A DNA stretch of 64,000 nucleotides from positions 41,682,307 to 41,746,306 of the forward strand of contig CM047426.1 of assembly GCA_026168455.1 (NCBI GenBank), written 5' to 3'. Below the pieces are notes generated by a model. That model worked only from the letters and a program-made list of their open reading frames with translations. It made no database searches and had not been told where the DNA came from. Shown here piece by piece: positions 43,701 to 55,092 of this stretch; within the stretch, counting starts at the first letter, position 1, and every line of letters starts with the position of its first letter. The translations under genes were made by a program, and so were the position numbers. This DNA is from Theocolax elegans (lineage: Eukaryota; Arthropoda; Insecta; Hymenoptera; Cerocephalidae).

Positions 43701-46700
43701 GTCCCACACAGCATGAAAGCTTCCTGATGAAAGATTCATGCAATATTCCTTTGCAAGTATTCTGCAACCTTCCTAAAACTTTACTGAATCTTACAGCAAT
43801 CTTTCAAAGGAAGATTCCTCGAAAGCGTTATACAATATTGTAGCAACATTCCAAGAAAGTTAAAAATCACGGTAAAATGATATATTGCATGAAACATTAC
43901 TAACAGCTTGCAGCAACATTTCTAGAAATGTTGCAAACTTCATTACAGAAAGCTTTCATGAAAGAAAACTCGAAATATTGAAGCAAGGTTTATAACCGAT
44001 TCAAAGAAATTATAAGGCGTAAGCTTGCTGCAAGCTATTCAAATATATTGCTGCAACCATTCAAGGAATATTCTTTCTTAACGTTCCAGAAAATTCAGTA
44101 AAAGAATGCAGCACTTATTGCTTACTAGCTTCTAGGAAGCTTGCTTAAAAGCCTTCCAGCAAGATTTAAATGACTCTTTCTGACAGATCATAGGACAATA
44201 TTTCCGGCAAGCTTTCTGCAAGCTTCCTGAAAGCCGCACCGAAAGTCGCAAGAGCAAAGAAAATTAAGTTTGCATAAAACCTTGCTAAAATATTATCGCA
44301 AATATTGCAGGAATGTTACTCGTAATCTTTCGTGAAAGACAGGCAAGACAGATTGCCACAACCTTTCTTGCCATCTTGAAAAGAGATTCGTCATGCACAA
44401 CAAGCTTTCAGAAGCTTATTCTGGAAGATTGCAGCAGCCGGTCAAGGAATATTCCTGTTAAATTATGCAAAAATGTTTGACGAAAGATTGCGGGAATCAA
44501 TGGTACCTACTTTGTAGAAAACTTGCGTAAAAGATTGCAGCAGGATTTCAATGCATTCTTTCTGAAAAATCATAGGACAATATTTCCGGCAAGATTCCTG
44601 GAAGCCGCACCGAAAGTCGCAGAAGAAAATAAAATTAAGCTTGCATGAATCCTTGCTGAAATATTGCAGGAATATTACTCGTTATCCTTCCTGAAAAACA
44701 GGCAGACAGATTGCCACAACCTTTTTGACCACATTCAAAAGAGCTTCATCAGGCACTGCACAGCAAGCTTTCAGAAGCTTATTCTGGAAGATTGAAACAA
44801 CCTGTTAGAGAATATTCCCATTGAATTATGCAAAAAGGTTTAACAAAAAAATGTCACAATGTACATGCTTTGTAGAAAGCTTCCCTAATAGCTTCCAGCA
44901 AGATTCCAATGAAATTTTTAAGGAAGATCGAAAGAGAATATTTCCGGTAAGCGTCTTGCAAGTTTTCAGAAAACCGCACCGAAAGTCACAATGGAAAATA
45001 AAGTTTATCTTGCATGGAAGCTTGCTGAAATATTGTCTCAAATATAGCAGTAACGTAACTGCCAATCTTTCAAAAAAGTCTATGTATAGCATGAATCTTC
45101 CATCGGGGAGATATTTTAATACTGATTCGTGCAGTATTATGTATAAAGAAATTCTTCGTAAATAATTTTTTATCTTTATTATTTATTAATATTGATATTA
45201 ATAATAAACTATATTTTGTAGTTACATGTACAATTAACAGATCTACTTATTACTAATTACGCCGAAATCGATCTGGATATTCGAAATTCGAGATTATCGA
45301 ATGTATGTTCACTTGTAGAATGTGAGAATAAAGACTTAGTTCCAAGTAATTATTTAACTTTATGATTTGTTAATATTTAATTATATTTTATATTTTGTAT
45401 TTATATCGTTGCATAATTCGCTGATTCCCACACAGCATAAAAGCTTCCCGATGAAAGATTCATGCAATATTCCTTTGCAAGTGTGCTGCAAACTCCCTAA
45501 AACTTAACTAAATCTTACAGCAATCTTTTATAAGGAACATTCTGCAAAAGCGTTCTGTAATTTTTTAGCAACATTCCAAGAAATATATAAATAAAGATAA
45601 AATGTTATATTGCATGAAACATTGCCAATAGATTGCAGCAACATTTCTAGAAATGTTTCAAACTTCATCACAGAAAACTTTCATGAAAGACAACCAAAAA
45701 TATTTAAGCATAATTTATGACAGATTCAAAGAAATGATACAGCGAAAGTTTGATGCAAGCTATTCAAATATATTATTGCAACCATTCAAGGAATATTGCT
45801 GCCTAAGGTTCCAGAAAATTTCAGAAAAAGAATGAGGCAATCACTGGTCACTAACTTCTAGAAAGCTTGTGTAAAAGCCTTCCAGCAAGATTTCAACGTA
45901 TTGATTCTGAACGATCAAAATACAATATTTTCAGCAAGCTTCTTGCAAGTTTTCAGCAAAGCGCACCGAAAGTCACAGTGGAAAATAAAATTAAGCTGGC
46001 ATGAAAACTTGCTGAAATATTGCCGCAAATATTCCCCAATGGAAATTTTAAAAAGTAAATAAAAGTATATAAATGCAGCTAAATGTGACAATTGAGACTG
46101 TATTTACTTTTATTTACATTTATATATCCTTAATTATATTTGTATACTGTTATTTACATTTCTGATTATTTCAAAGAAAAATTTACTGGCACCAAATAAT
46201 TTTTTATAATCGTATATATAATTCATTACAGATATTTACATTTATTTAGATTTATTTACGAATGTATACATTTTTTATCACTTATATAAATTTATGTACA
46301 TTTATTTACAGTTATAAAATAAACTGCAATAAATAAAATTATAGAAAATTATAAATAATAATAAACTAAATTAAAATATTAAATAGTATATTACATACCA
46401 TGGCCAGTAAAATAAGAAATGTCTCAGATCACATGTAATTGTCGGCCGAGGCGAAGCCGAGGTGGACGATCATGTGATCTGAGGCTTTCTTTTTTACTGG
46501 CCAAGGTGTGTATACTATTTTTCTGCTCGACGTAGCCGGAAAACGGCAACTTCAATTCGCGCAGCGGCCGGAAAGTGGCCGCTTTCCGGCCGGAGGGCAG
46601 AAAAAACTATTTATTATAGATACACTAACTAAGAAAGTGCCTCACCTTCAGGTCACGGTTCTTAACCAAACTCTGGGATACGTTTTGTAATATAAAAATA

Positions 46701-47430
46701 TGAAGACATTCAAAATTGTAGACTCTAACGTTCTGATTTATGAAAATTAAAAGCCACTAAAGCAAATTTTGAAGAAAAATTACTCCCATTTTAATCGCTT
46801 ATATCTCGGAAACAAATAGAAATATACACTGAAACTGAAGTAAGCTCAAATTGGTTAATTTGTCTTGAAGTTATGCATAAGGAATATTGCTGCTTAATGT
46901 TCCAGAAAAGTTCAGAGAAAGAATGCGGCAATTTCTAGTAAGTAGTTTGCAGAAAGCTTGCATAAAAGATTTTAGCAAGATTCAAATGCAATTTTTGTGA
47001 ATGATCAAAAAACAATGTTTCTGGCAAGATTCCTGCAAATTTTCGGTAAAAAACGCGATAAGTTGCAGTGGAACATAAAATTAGGGTTGCGTGAAAGCTT
47101 ATTAAAATATTGCATTAATAAAACTGGTAATCTTTCGTGAAAGACAGCTAGATAGACTACTATAATCTTTCTGGACACGCTCAAAAAAGTTACGTAACGC
47201 CTCGCACAAAAAGCTTCCAGAAGCTTATCATGGAAGATTGCAGCAATATATCAAGGAATATTTCCGATGAATTATGCAAAAATGTTTCACTAAAAAATAC
47301 TGCAATGAACAGCTTACCTGCTTTGTGGAAAGATTACTCAAAAGTTTCCATCAAGTTTTTGGAAATTAGTACAAAATACACTCTCCACCACATGCTTTCA
47401 AAATTTCAAAGTTTTAGTTCTTAGCAACAA
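43701..47430. repeat. Ancient complex tandem repeat, period about 370 bp, interrupted
   Basis: A block TTTCCGGCAAG...GCACCGAAAGTCGCA recurs at about 44200, 44580, 44945, 45930 and 47010. Around it recur GCAAGCTT, ATTGCAGCAAC and AAGGAATATTCC words in the same order. CCCACACAGCATGAAAGCTTCC at 43701 and CCCACACAGCATAAAAGCTTCC at 45430 mark two larger units. Units are strongly diverged and interrupted at 45140-45425 and about 46035-46860. Short frames inside (44821-45165 and others) look fortuitous. Confidence 0.65.
46385..46608. repeat. Two adjacent GC-rich hairpins
   Basis: Hairpin 1 (46385-46516): ATGGCCAGTAAAA and TCAGATCACATG are mirrored by CATGTGATCTGA and TTTTACTGGCCA. Hairpin 2 (46512-46608): ACTATTTTTCTGC is mirrored by GCAGAAAAAACTATT, with GGCCGGAAAGTGGCC inside. 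Both are far richer in GC than their surroundings and look like small MITEs. Confidence 0.6.
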
Positions 47431-47689
47431 AACGTTGTAGCTTAAAAAATCCAAAGCCTTTCGAAAAAGCATGTAAAAGCTTTCAGTAAATGCTACTGCA
47501 AAAGTTAAAAAATTAAAATTTGTGTTTTTTATAAGTATTAAAAAGAGATGAAAACACTAAACAACATGTCTCTTTTTGATCCGTTGTAGATTTAGTGTAC
47601 AGATAGCTCAAAAAAACTAACGAGGTTTGGAAGGTAATTGCTTTAGCTTTAAAATGAGAGGTTGAGCGTTTTTTTAACCCACTTTTTAC

Positions 47690-48190
47690 CAATTTTGGAG
47701 TATTTTTAGTAAAAAAACACGCTTTTTTTTTAAAATCAAAATATTTAAAAAAGGTAGAGACATAGAGTAAAACTTCAGAGCGAACAAAGATGCTATTTTA
47801 CTCACAGAATATAGATCTGCAGCTTAAATGAGATTTGAATAAAATAATTCTTTTCCATGTTTTAGCATAACAAAAAATTTTAAAAATCACTTTTTTTATT
47901 TTATATTGTATTTGAAAAATGTTTAAATTAACAATAATTGAATTAAAAAATTATAGAATAATATTAATTTTAAAAATACTGTATTAACTGAGACTCAATT
48001 AAAGATTTTTCAACTTTTTTATATGCGAGAAAATGGAAAAAAAAATTTTTTTTCATATCGTATTTAGATGCAGATCTACATTCTATGAGTAAAATAGCAT
48101 CTTTTTCCTCCTTGGACTTTTTCTCTATCTCTCTTCCTTTTTTTAAAAAAAGCGTGTTTTTTTTACTAAAAATACTCTGGTTTTTTTTTA
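47690..48190. repeat. Inverted repeat (foldback-like)
   Basis: GGAGTATTTTTAGTAAAAAAACACGC and AGATGCTATTTTACTCA at the left are mirrored by GAGTAAAATAGCATCT and GCGTGTTTTTTTTACTAAA at the right. AT-rich centre, non-coding. Confidence 0.7.
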
Positions 48191-48194
48191 TTTT

Positions 48195-49080
48195 GTCAGT
48201 ATTTGCATACAATAATAAACTTGAAATATATTATGTTTAGTTTATTCCTCTATAAATGTGTATTTTACAATACCCCGTAATTTATTTTCAAATAAATTAT
48301 TTTTTTATTTATTTTAGAAACACTATAATGATATTTAAGCTTTCTAAAGTACCAATATGATACAAAGTTGGTACTAATCTCATTCTTATGTAGTACTAAT
48401 TTCATTATAATGTATGTAGTACTGATTTTGTAAGAACTGGGTTCAAACTGAGGACGAATTTAGTATAAATTTCATGAATAGTATTTGAAGGGTTGTGTGG
48501 AGTTAGGTCTCGAGTTAGGTCCCTTTTTAAATTATGATTGAAAATTAATCTAAGAGGCACCATTTATACGTATTTCAAATAAGAAAAAATGAAAATGTTT
48601 CTTTGTATTTCAAATGATACAGAACACCCAAAAAGGGCCTAACATATGCCCTCTTAGCCTGCTTTGAATCGATTAAATGTGCAGAGTAGCAAAAATAAAA
48701 AAAGTAATAATAAAAAAAATAAAGTAAAATAAAAGCAACATAAAATAATAATACCTAATAAAATTTTTACTTAACATTGCGCCAAATTGGTTAAATGTGA
48801 ATTTTTTTCTTTTGTGAATAAAAACGAGGATTTAAGAACTGGAAGAGAGACTGATGAAAAATAGCTCAATTCACAAAGTTATTTATATATATTTATGAAC
48901 ACTTTGTAAACTGAATTTATTATCTTAAAAATAGAAAAATATATTTTCGTTTTCATGAAAAATGTAACAGTACTTTTCCCTTACAAGAGCGAAAGTGTTG
49001 AGTTTCTAACAAGTGCAAATTTAACGCTCGAGCGAAGCGAGTCAAAAATCATCTTTCGCACGTGTATATATATATAGATA
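48195..49080. other. AT-rich stretch, no gene recognised
   Basis: Contains GCTCGAGCGAAGCGAGTC near 49027 and a short (TA)n tract near 49065. Nothing else is supported. Confidence 0.3.
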
Positions 49081-50122
49081 TACACTCTCTCTGTAAGTAG
49101 CAACTCACGCCAATTTACGACATCTCACTTTAAAAGATATTATTTTCTGCTGCTTTGTGCCTATGGGCTTTTTGTTACAATTCTCGCTAGCGCAACAATG
49201 CGAGCATTCATTACACAGTCTCGATGATGTTTTATGTAAAGGCTCGCAAAAATTTTATCCATTTTAATACTCATCATCCATGAAGAGGTTATGAAGAGGT
49301 TATATTAACTCAAGAGAATAGCTGTGACACGTTTTGTAATCTACATCCTTTCAGTATATAAATTTCTAATTTTGGAATTTGTAAGTGAGTGATTTCACTA
49401 GATACAGTCAGCGTGCTGAGTTTATTTTGTGATGATAATCGTACTTTATTTAATATCAACATAATAACGGTGGCAAACAAGTACGTTTCGTCAACAAAGG
49501 TATACCACGTATGCCTTATTGCGTGCTCCGTATTAATGTGCTTCGTGCGTATAAAGCGTTTAGGCATCTTTATGTAATTCGCGTGTTTTTAGCGAGCCTT
49601 AATTTAGCCTTAATTCTTATATTCATTAATTGCGAGTAAAGCGTTTAGGCTATTTTTTTCGTGCCGCGTAATTTGAGTACTGTTATGGTTATACAGCGTG
49701 GATTGCTGTTCTTGAGTGTGTATCTGTTGCGTGTAAAGCATGTAGGCCTTTTTCTGTGCCGCGTAATTGTGTGCTATTTGGGAAGTATAGTATTGATCTC
49801 TGTTCTACATACTTATAAATTGTAATATATGTTTAATGCACAAACTGTTTAGTAATTCAGACATATTTCATCATACATTATTGCATTTTATTATGCATTT
49901 ATGCATTTTATTATTGGCTATTGTTATTGAGCAGTACAGCTTGTGAAAATTGACATACAAGAACAGAAAGTCTAAAACTAGTAGTTTTTAATCTTATTAT
50001 TAAATCTAAAATATTAATTTAATTGCTTTTATCGTTACTCTCTTATTTGTTTAAGTTCTGCGGCAGTTGCGATTAATTGGTACAGAGTTATATCTCAATT
50101 TTTATCTTTGTTTTAAATAATT

Positions 50123-50909
50123 TATTATATACGTGCGCGCTATATACAATAGTATACACCAATACATAGGTGTGCGCGCACCGTATATATCTATATATAT
50201 GTATTTAATATGCCGCGGTATACCTTTGCACGCATACATTAGGTATACCGCGACTCCTACTCTTCTCGCGCTCCCCTCGCTCCGCACGCTCTCACCCATT
50301 ATCCCACTACGGTCGCTCACTCGAGCGTCTTCGCGCGCGCAACACTCTCGCTGCTCGAGTGATCCCCCCTTCCCGCGCACCACGCCTAGTGCCGCACGAG
50401 CGTCGCCGTCGGTGCCGCGTTCCCCGGTATACGGGTGTAAGGTGGGGGAGCACCCTGGCTCTCCCGACTACTAGTACGCAGTTCGGGCGTGCGCGCACCC
50501 ATGCGCCATCTCAGCCGTCGTCGTCTGTTGAGTACGTGTGACGGTTGAGGTTAGGACGCCGCCTAACCTCCCGTCTTGTTGTCATCAGCAGCGGATACGC
50601 CAGGTATCGTGAGACGACCTGGGCTCGGTCCTTGGCTCACGATACCTCTCGGCCGTGGTCTGGGTCGTAGTCCGCGTACTACCGTCGGGTATCGGTCGCG
50701 TCGTTCGTCGGCTTCGTGCTAAAACATACCCATACTGTGGGTATCAGTGCTTATTTAAAAGTGCATCGGTGCACTTCGGTCCGCCTGCGAGGGATTCGCT
50801 ACCTGCGACGCGATCGCGATCTAATATATGTTAACTGTATTCATGCACATGACTTGTAAATACAAGCCATGTGCATGTACTTGTACGTTGTATGTTTTAC
50901 AACGTCACA
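50123..50909 (-). repeat. 3' LTR (truncated at its outer end)
   Basis: It matches 59925-60715 nearly base for base. Its inner end is TGTGACG on the minus strand, preceded by a purine-rich AGGAGGGGGCTGT. Relative to the 5' LTR it lacks about 1.05 kb at the outer end. Confidence 0.8.
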
Positions 50910-50910
50910 A

Positions 50911-50925
50911 ACAGCCCCCTCCTAA
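50911..50925 (-). other. Polypurine tract
   Basis: The minus strand reads AGGAGGGGGCTGT immediately before the 3' LTR. This is the expected place and composition for plus-strand priming. Confidence 0.65.
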
Positions 50926-51429
50926 ACCGAAACACCCCCGGTGTCCTTCGGTTTACTACAACTTCTTACTCTAACTACTTTTACTCATTACACAAAAGCT
51001 ATTCACCCTCAATTATATATCATGTAATTTAAACTAACTCTTACAACTACTACTATTCTCCTAACAACGATTCGTTCGCGATACTACTTCTTCCCTCGCA
51101 CGGGCGTCGGACCGAATTGCACACTTTAATTTTTATTTATTTATTCAATAACCACCACCATTACAAAATAAAAATAAATAATAAAAATAGAAAATAGAAT
51201 AATTAATAAAAAAAAATTATATTATTATACCTATTCCCTCTCTCTTCCGGCGTATTCTCCTCTACTACCAACGGTTTTCTTAATCTACTATATACATCTT
51301 TCTTCTTCTTCTTCACAACTACCGGCAGTGTCTTCTTCTTCTTTCTCTTCTTCTTCTCTTCTTAGGGCTCCCCGACGGGTACTCTTGCCGTAGGGCCTAC
51401 CCTAACCTCTCCTCTACCACCGGCGGGGA

Positions 51430-54400
51430 TTATTCTCCTGTCTTCCTTTGTGACACACATCTGCGGGGTTGAATAAAACGTTTTAATTCGGTGACATGCG
51501 ATTTCGCAATTTTCCGACTGTTTCCTTCACCACTACCCAACACATACACTGTAGGAGACAGCACTTTTACGATATCGAACGGTCCTTCATATTTCGGCGC
51601 AAGTTTGGAGGAATATTTATTCGCGGCGTTAGATAACGTATGTATTCTTCTAAGTACCAAATCTCCTACGGAAAAACTAACATCTTTACGTCCCTTGTTA
51701 TACTGTTTCTCCTGCTTGGCACGTGCTTGATCAATGTGTCGAGCTACCAAATCTCGCAGGGCATCTAGGCGTTTCATCCTCTCCTCCCATACCTCCGGCG
51801 GAATTTTAACGACTGGTCTATGACCTTCTACTTCTCTCCTCAGGCTTTTCACTGGTTTAGGGTGTCTGCCGAAATTCAAAAAGGCAGGTGACACCTTAGT
51901 GGAGGATTGTACAGCGGTGTTCACGGCATGGCGAAATTCGTGCACGTGCACGTCCCAATTCCGATGGTCTCCACCGACAAATGCTGCTATCATCGCCTTC
52001 AGCGTTCTGTTACTTCTCTCGACCGGATTAGCCTGGGGGAAGTACGGAGGCGTCGTGACGTGCTTAACTCCGTACTCCGCCAAGGTAGCTTTCAACAACT
52101 TGTTGTCGAATTCCCGACCATTATCCGAGAGAAAGTAATCTGGCGTCTCCCACCGGAATAACACCAATTCCTCGAACGCCCTCGCAACCGACTTTCCGTC
52201 TGCTGATCTCAGCGGTTTCACCTCAATCCACCTGGTGAATAGATCCTGGAATACCACCAAGTATCGACACTGGCTCTTGCTTGGTGGAAATTCCATGAGA
52301 TCAGCGGCCACTACTGCCCATGGTCTCTCTACGATCCGGCTTCCCATTAATCCGACGGGTCCTGTCTGCGATACCTTGTATTGCTGGCAGGTCTGGCAAC
52401 TACGTACGAAGTCGTGGGTGTCATACCACATGCCCTTCCAGTAATAGTCTCTGGCCAGTTTGTCGTACGTCTTCTCGATCCCTAAGTGCCCAGCAGACGT
52501 GACACAGTGCGACTCTTGTAACACTTGTTGACGATGGTCTGCTGGCACCACTAGCCTCCAACCTTCTTCCGGCGTAGTTATTGGGTCGAGTAATGGGTCG
52601 TACCTGTGGCGATACAATAAGCCGTTCTCTACTTTCCAACCATTGAACTTAGCGGGACGTTCTGGCACTTCTTTCAGCATCTTAAGATACCATTGGTCCG
52701 CTATCTCTTCAAACGCGGCTACATCTTCCTCTTCCGACGGAAACATCCTGGACAAGGCGTCTGGGACGTGGTTCATAGCTCCCTTCCTATGTACCACCTT
52801 GAAGTCCCATTGCTGCATCTCCAAGGCCCATCTGGCAAGACGGCCCGTTGGGTCCTTGAGATTCTGCAGCCATCGAAGGGCACTATGGTCGGTAATGACC
52901 GTGAAGGTGTAACCTTCGATGTACGGACGCAACTTTTTAATCGCCCACAACATGGCGAGACACTCCTTCTCCGACGTCGTATAATTCTTCTCAGCCGGTG
53001 TCAGCACTCGGCTGATATATACGATCGGATGCTCTCCATCATCCTTCTCCTGCGTGAGGACGGCTCCCAAGGCGAAATTACTGGCGTCGCACTGGATAGT
53101 AAACGGCTTACTAAAATCCGGCCTTGCGAGCACTGGCGCCTGGGTTAGAGCTTTCTTCAGAGCGTCGAACGCCTCCTGTTGCTCCTCTCCCCACGTCCAC
53201 TCTTGGCTTTTACGGAGAAGTTTTACCAAAGGTACCTTCAGCTCAGAGTCCTTTTCAATGAACCTGGCGTACCACCCGACCATTCCCAGGAACCGGCGCA
53301 ATTCTCTAACATTGCGGGGCTCTGGGTATTCTACTACCGGCGAAACTTTCTCTGGATCAGGGCGCAATCCTTGGCTATCCAGGATAAAGCCTAAATACGT
53401 AACACTGGAACAGCAAAACTCGCACTTATCCCGGTTTACCATCAATCCAGCATCCACGAGCTTCCTCAATACTAACTCCAGCCACTTCAGATGCTCGTCA
53501 AAATCTTCTGTTACTATGATTATATCATCTAGGTAACAGAAGATATACGGCTCGTACTCTGGCCCGAATAACGCATCCACTAGACGCTGGAACGTTTTCG
53601 GTGCATTTGTAAGGCCGAACGGCATTCTTTTAAACTGGTATTGCCCTGATCCTGGCACGGCAAAGGCGGTATACTTCCGGCTGGTTGCTTCCATCATTAT
53701 TTGAAAATACGCCTGCTTCAGGTCGATTTTCGTAATGCACTTTGCCCGTCTCATCTTATCAAGGATGGAATCCATTGTAGCCATTGGATATCCGTCCTTC
53801 CTCGTAACCTTATTGAGATCACGGTAGTCGATGCAAAACCGTATCGATCCATCAGGTTTCTTAACCATCACCGGCGCACTGCTCCAATCACTGGCTGACC
53901 TCTCAATAATATCATTCCGCAACATCTTATTTACTTCGTCTCGCGCAATCTCCAACATCCTCGGCGACAACCGGCGAACCTTATGCATTATAGGTGATGC
54001 ATCTCCAACATCAATGTGATGTTCGGTTAGGTCAGTTGCGCCGAAAGTATCCGACGGTTCCGGCAATATGCCTTCTACGAGACGCCTCACATGTTCTCGT
54101 TGGTCATCCCGTAACTCCTGGATGCCAGCGCATTCAGCATATATCGTCGCTTCTCCGTCTTCCGCCGTGGCGGCGAAGGTTCTCCATTTACCTTCTCGAG
54201 CTCGCCACTCTCCTCTACCTAGGCGGGTATCTACGTCGAAAATCCGGCAGAAATCCATGCCTAGTATGACATCATGGTCTAGGACATTCATGGCTTTGAG
54301 CGGAATTATTTCGGCGTATCCGTCTATTTCCAAACTAATATTTAGGATTCCTATTACTCGGCGGACATCACCTGTGACGCTTTTAATTGCAGTTTCACAT

Positions 54401-55016
54401 GGTTCCAACCGGCTTCTGAATCTCTCCGTTACTTTAGGTCCAGCGAGCGAAATCATAGCTTCTGGATCAAACAGCGCACTATAACTCTCTCCTCCGAGAT
54501 TCAGTTCTAGGAAATTCCTATTATCGGCCGACGTAGCTGCTACATTCTCGTCGTCTCGACGGACTTCTTGATTCTCCTCTCTATTCGGCGGCGGAATACA
54601 TAATTCCGTCCGCGTCCTCTTGGGAATCGCTCCCGTACTTCTTGGATTCGGCGTCGGAATACAATCTACCTCCTTCTCTACCGGCAAGTCAAGCGGCGAT
54701 GGGGCTGAGAGCATCTCTACGGCGCGTTGCACTATGTGTAGCCTCGAGAATTCTCGTTCTTCTTCGAGATCCTCATTGGGCGGTACTGGCGTGGCGACTT
54801 CGCTCTCCTTTTGCCTCACCCTTTCACGAAATGTTTGTAGACTTTTCCGCGAATATTCCGCTTCACCTAGCGAATGATCCACGGCTTCCGGCTGAAGGAA
54901 ACATAAACCTCGTTTCTTCAACCGCTTCATGTCTACCTCCGGCGTAACGTGATTCTCGGCTTGCCTCTCTTCACCACCTACGACATTCTCCTGCTTCTCC
55001 ACCGGCGGATTATAAT
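51430..55016 (-). CDS. pol: Gypsy pol: protease, reverse transcriptase, RNase H, integrase
   Basis: An uninterrupted frame of about 1,190 codons. Counting from the GTG at 55002: protease-like region about 160-260 (SYSALFDPEAMIS, ILGMDF), RT about 340-540 (FCIDYRDLNK, MPFGLTNAP, catalytic CYLDD near 490), RNase H about 630-750 (IQCDAS, TDHSALRWL), integrase HHCC zinc finger about 832-872 (SHCVTSAGH, CQTC), integrase Asp-Asp-Glu core about 901-995 (AADLMEF, LSDNGREF, NPVERSN), and a GPY/F-like end (APKYEGPFDIV). The frame has no ATG nearby and is open back into the end of gag, so it is probably read by -1 frameshift. The protease motif is D-P-E in place of D-[ST]-G. Confidence 0.92.
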
Positions 55017-55046
55017 TAACCTTTCCGGCGAGATTTAAGGAGTGCT

Positions 55047-55092
55047 GCTGGGGGATCAGCGGACTTACTGTCCCCCAGCCAACAAGTTTCCC
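55047..55092 (-). promoter_or_regulatory. Putative -1 ribosomal frameshift signal between gag and pol
   Basis: The minus strand has the slippery heptamer GGGAAAC (55092-55086), in the gag frame as G GGA AAC. After a 6-nt spacer comes a 9-bp perfect stem (GCTGGGGGA, 55079-55071, pairing with TCCCCCAGC, 55055-55047) with a 15-nt loop. The gag stop lies in the loop. Slipping back one base enters exactly the pol frame, which is open from there to 51430. Confidence 0.75.

Noticed and set aside
44821..45165. 114-codon plus-strand frame and its 88-codon minus partner
   Set aside because: Located inside the diverged tandem repeat, without conserved motif or comparable frames in sister units.
47970..48212. 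Lys-rich minus-strand frame of 80 codons
   Set aside because: Created by A/T runs in one arm of an inverted repeat.
52643..54947. Several plus-strand frames opposite pol (for example 52693-53148, 53054-53536, 54068-54484)
   Set aside because: They are antisense shadows of the continuous pol frame on the minus strand.
51430..55092. Possible envelope gene downstream of pol (errantivirus-like)
   Set aside because: On the coding strand only about 500 bases separate the pol stop (51430) from the 3' LTR, with no substantial open frame there.
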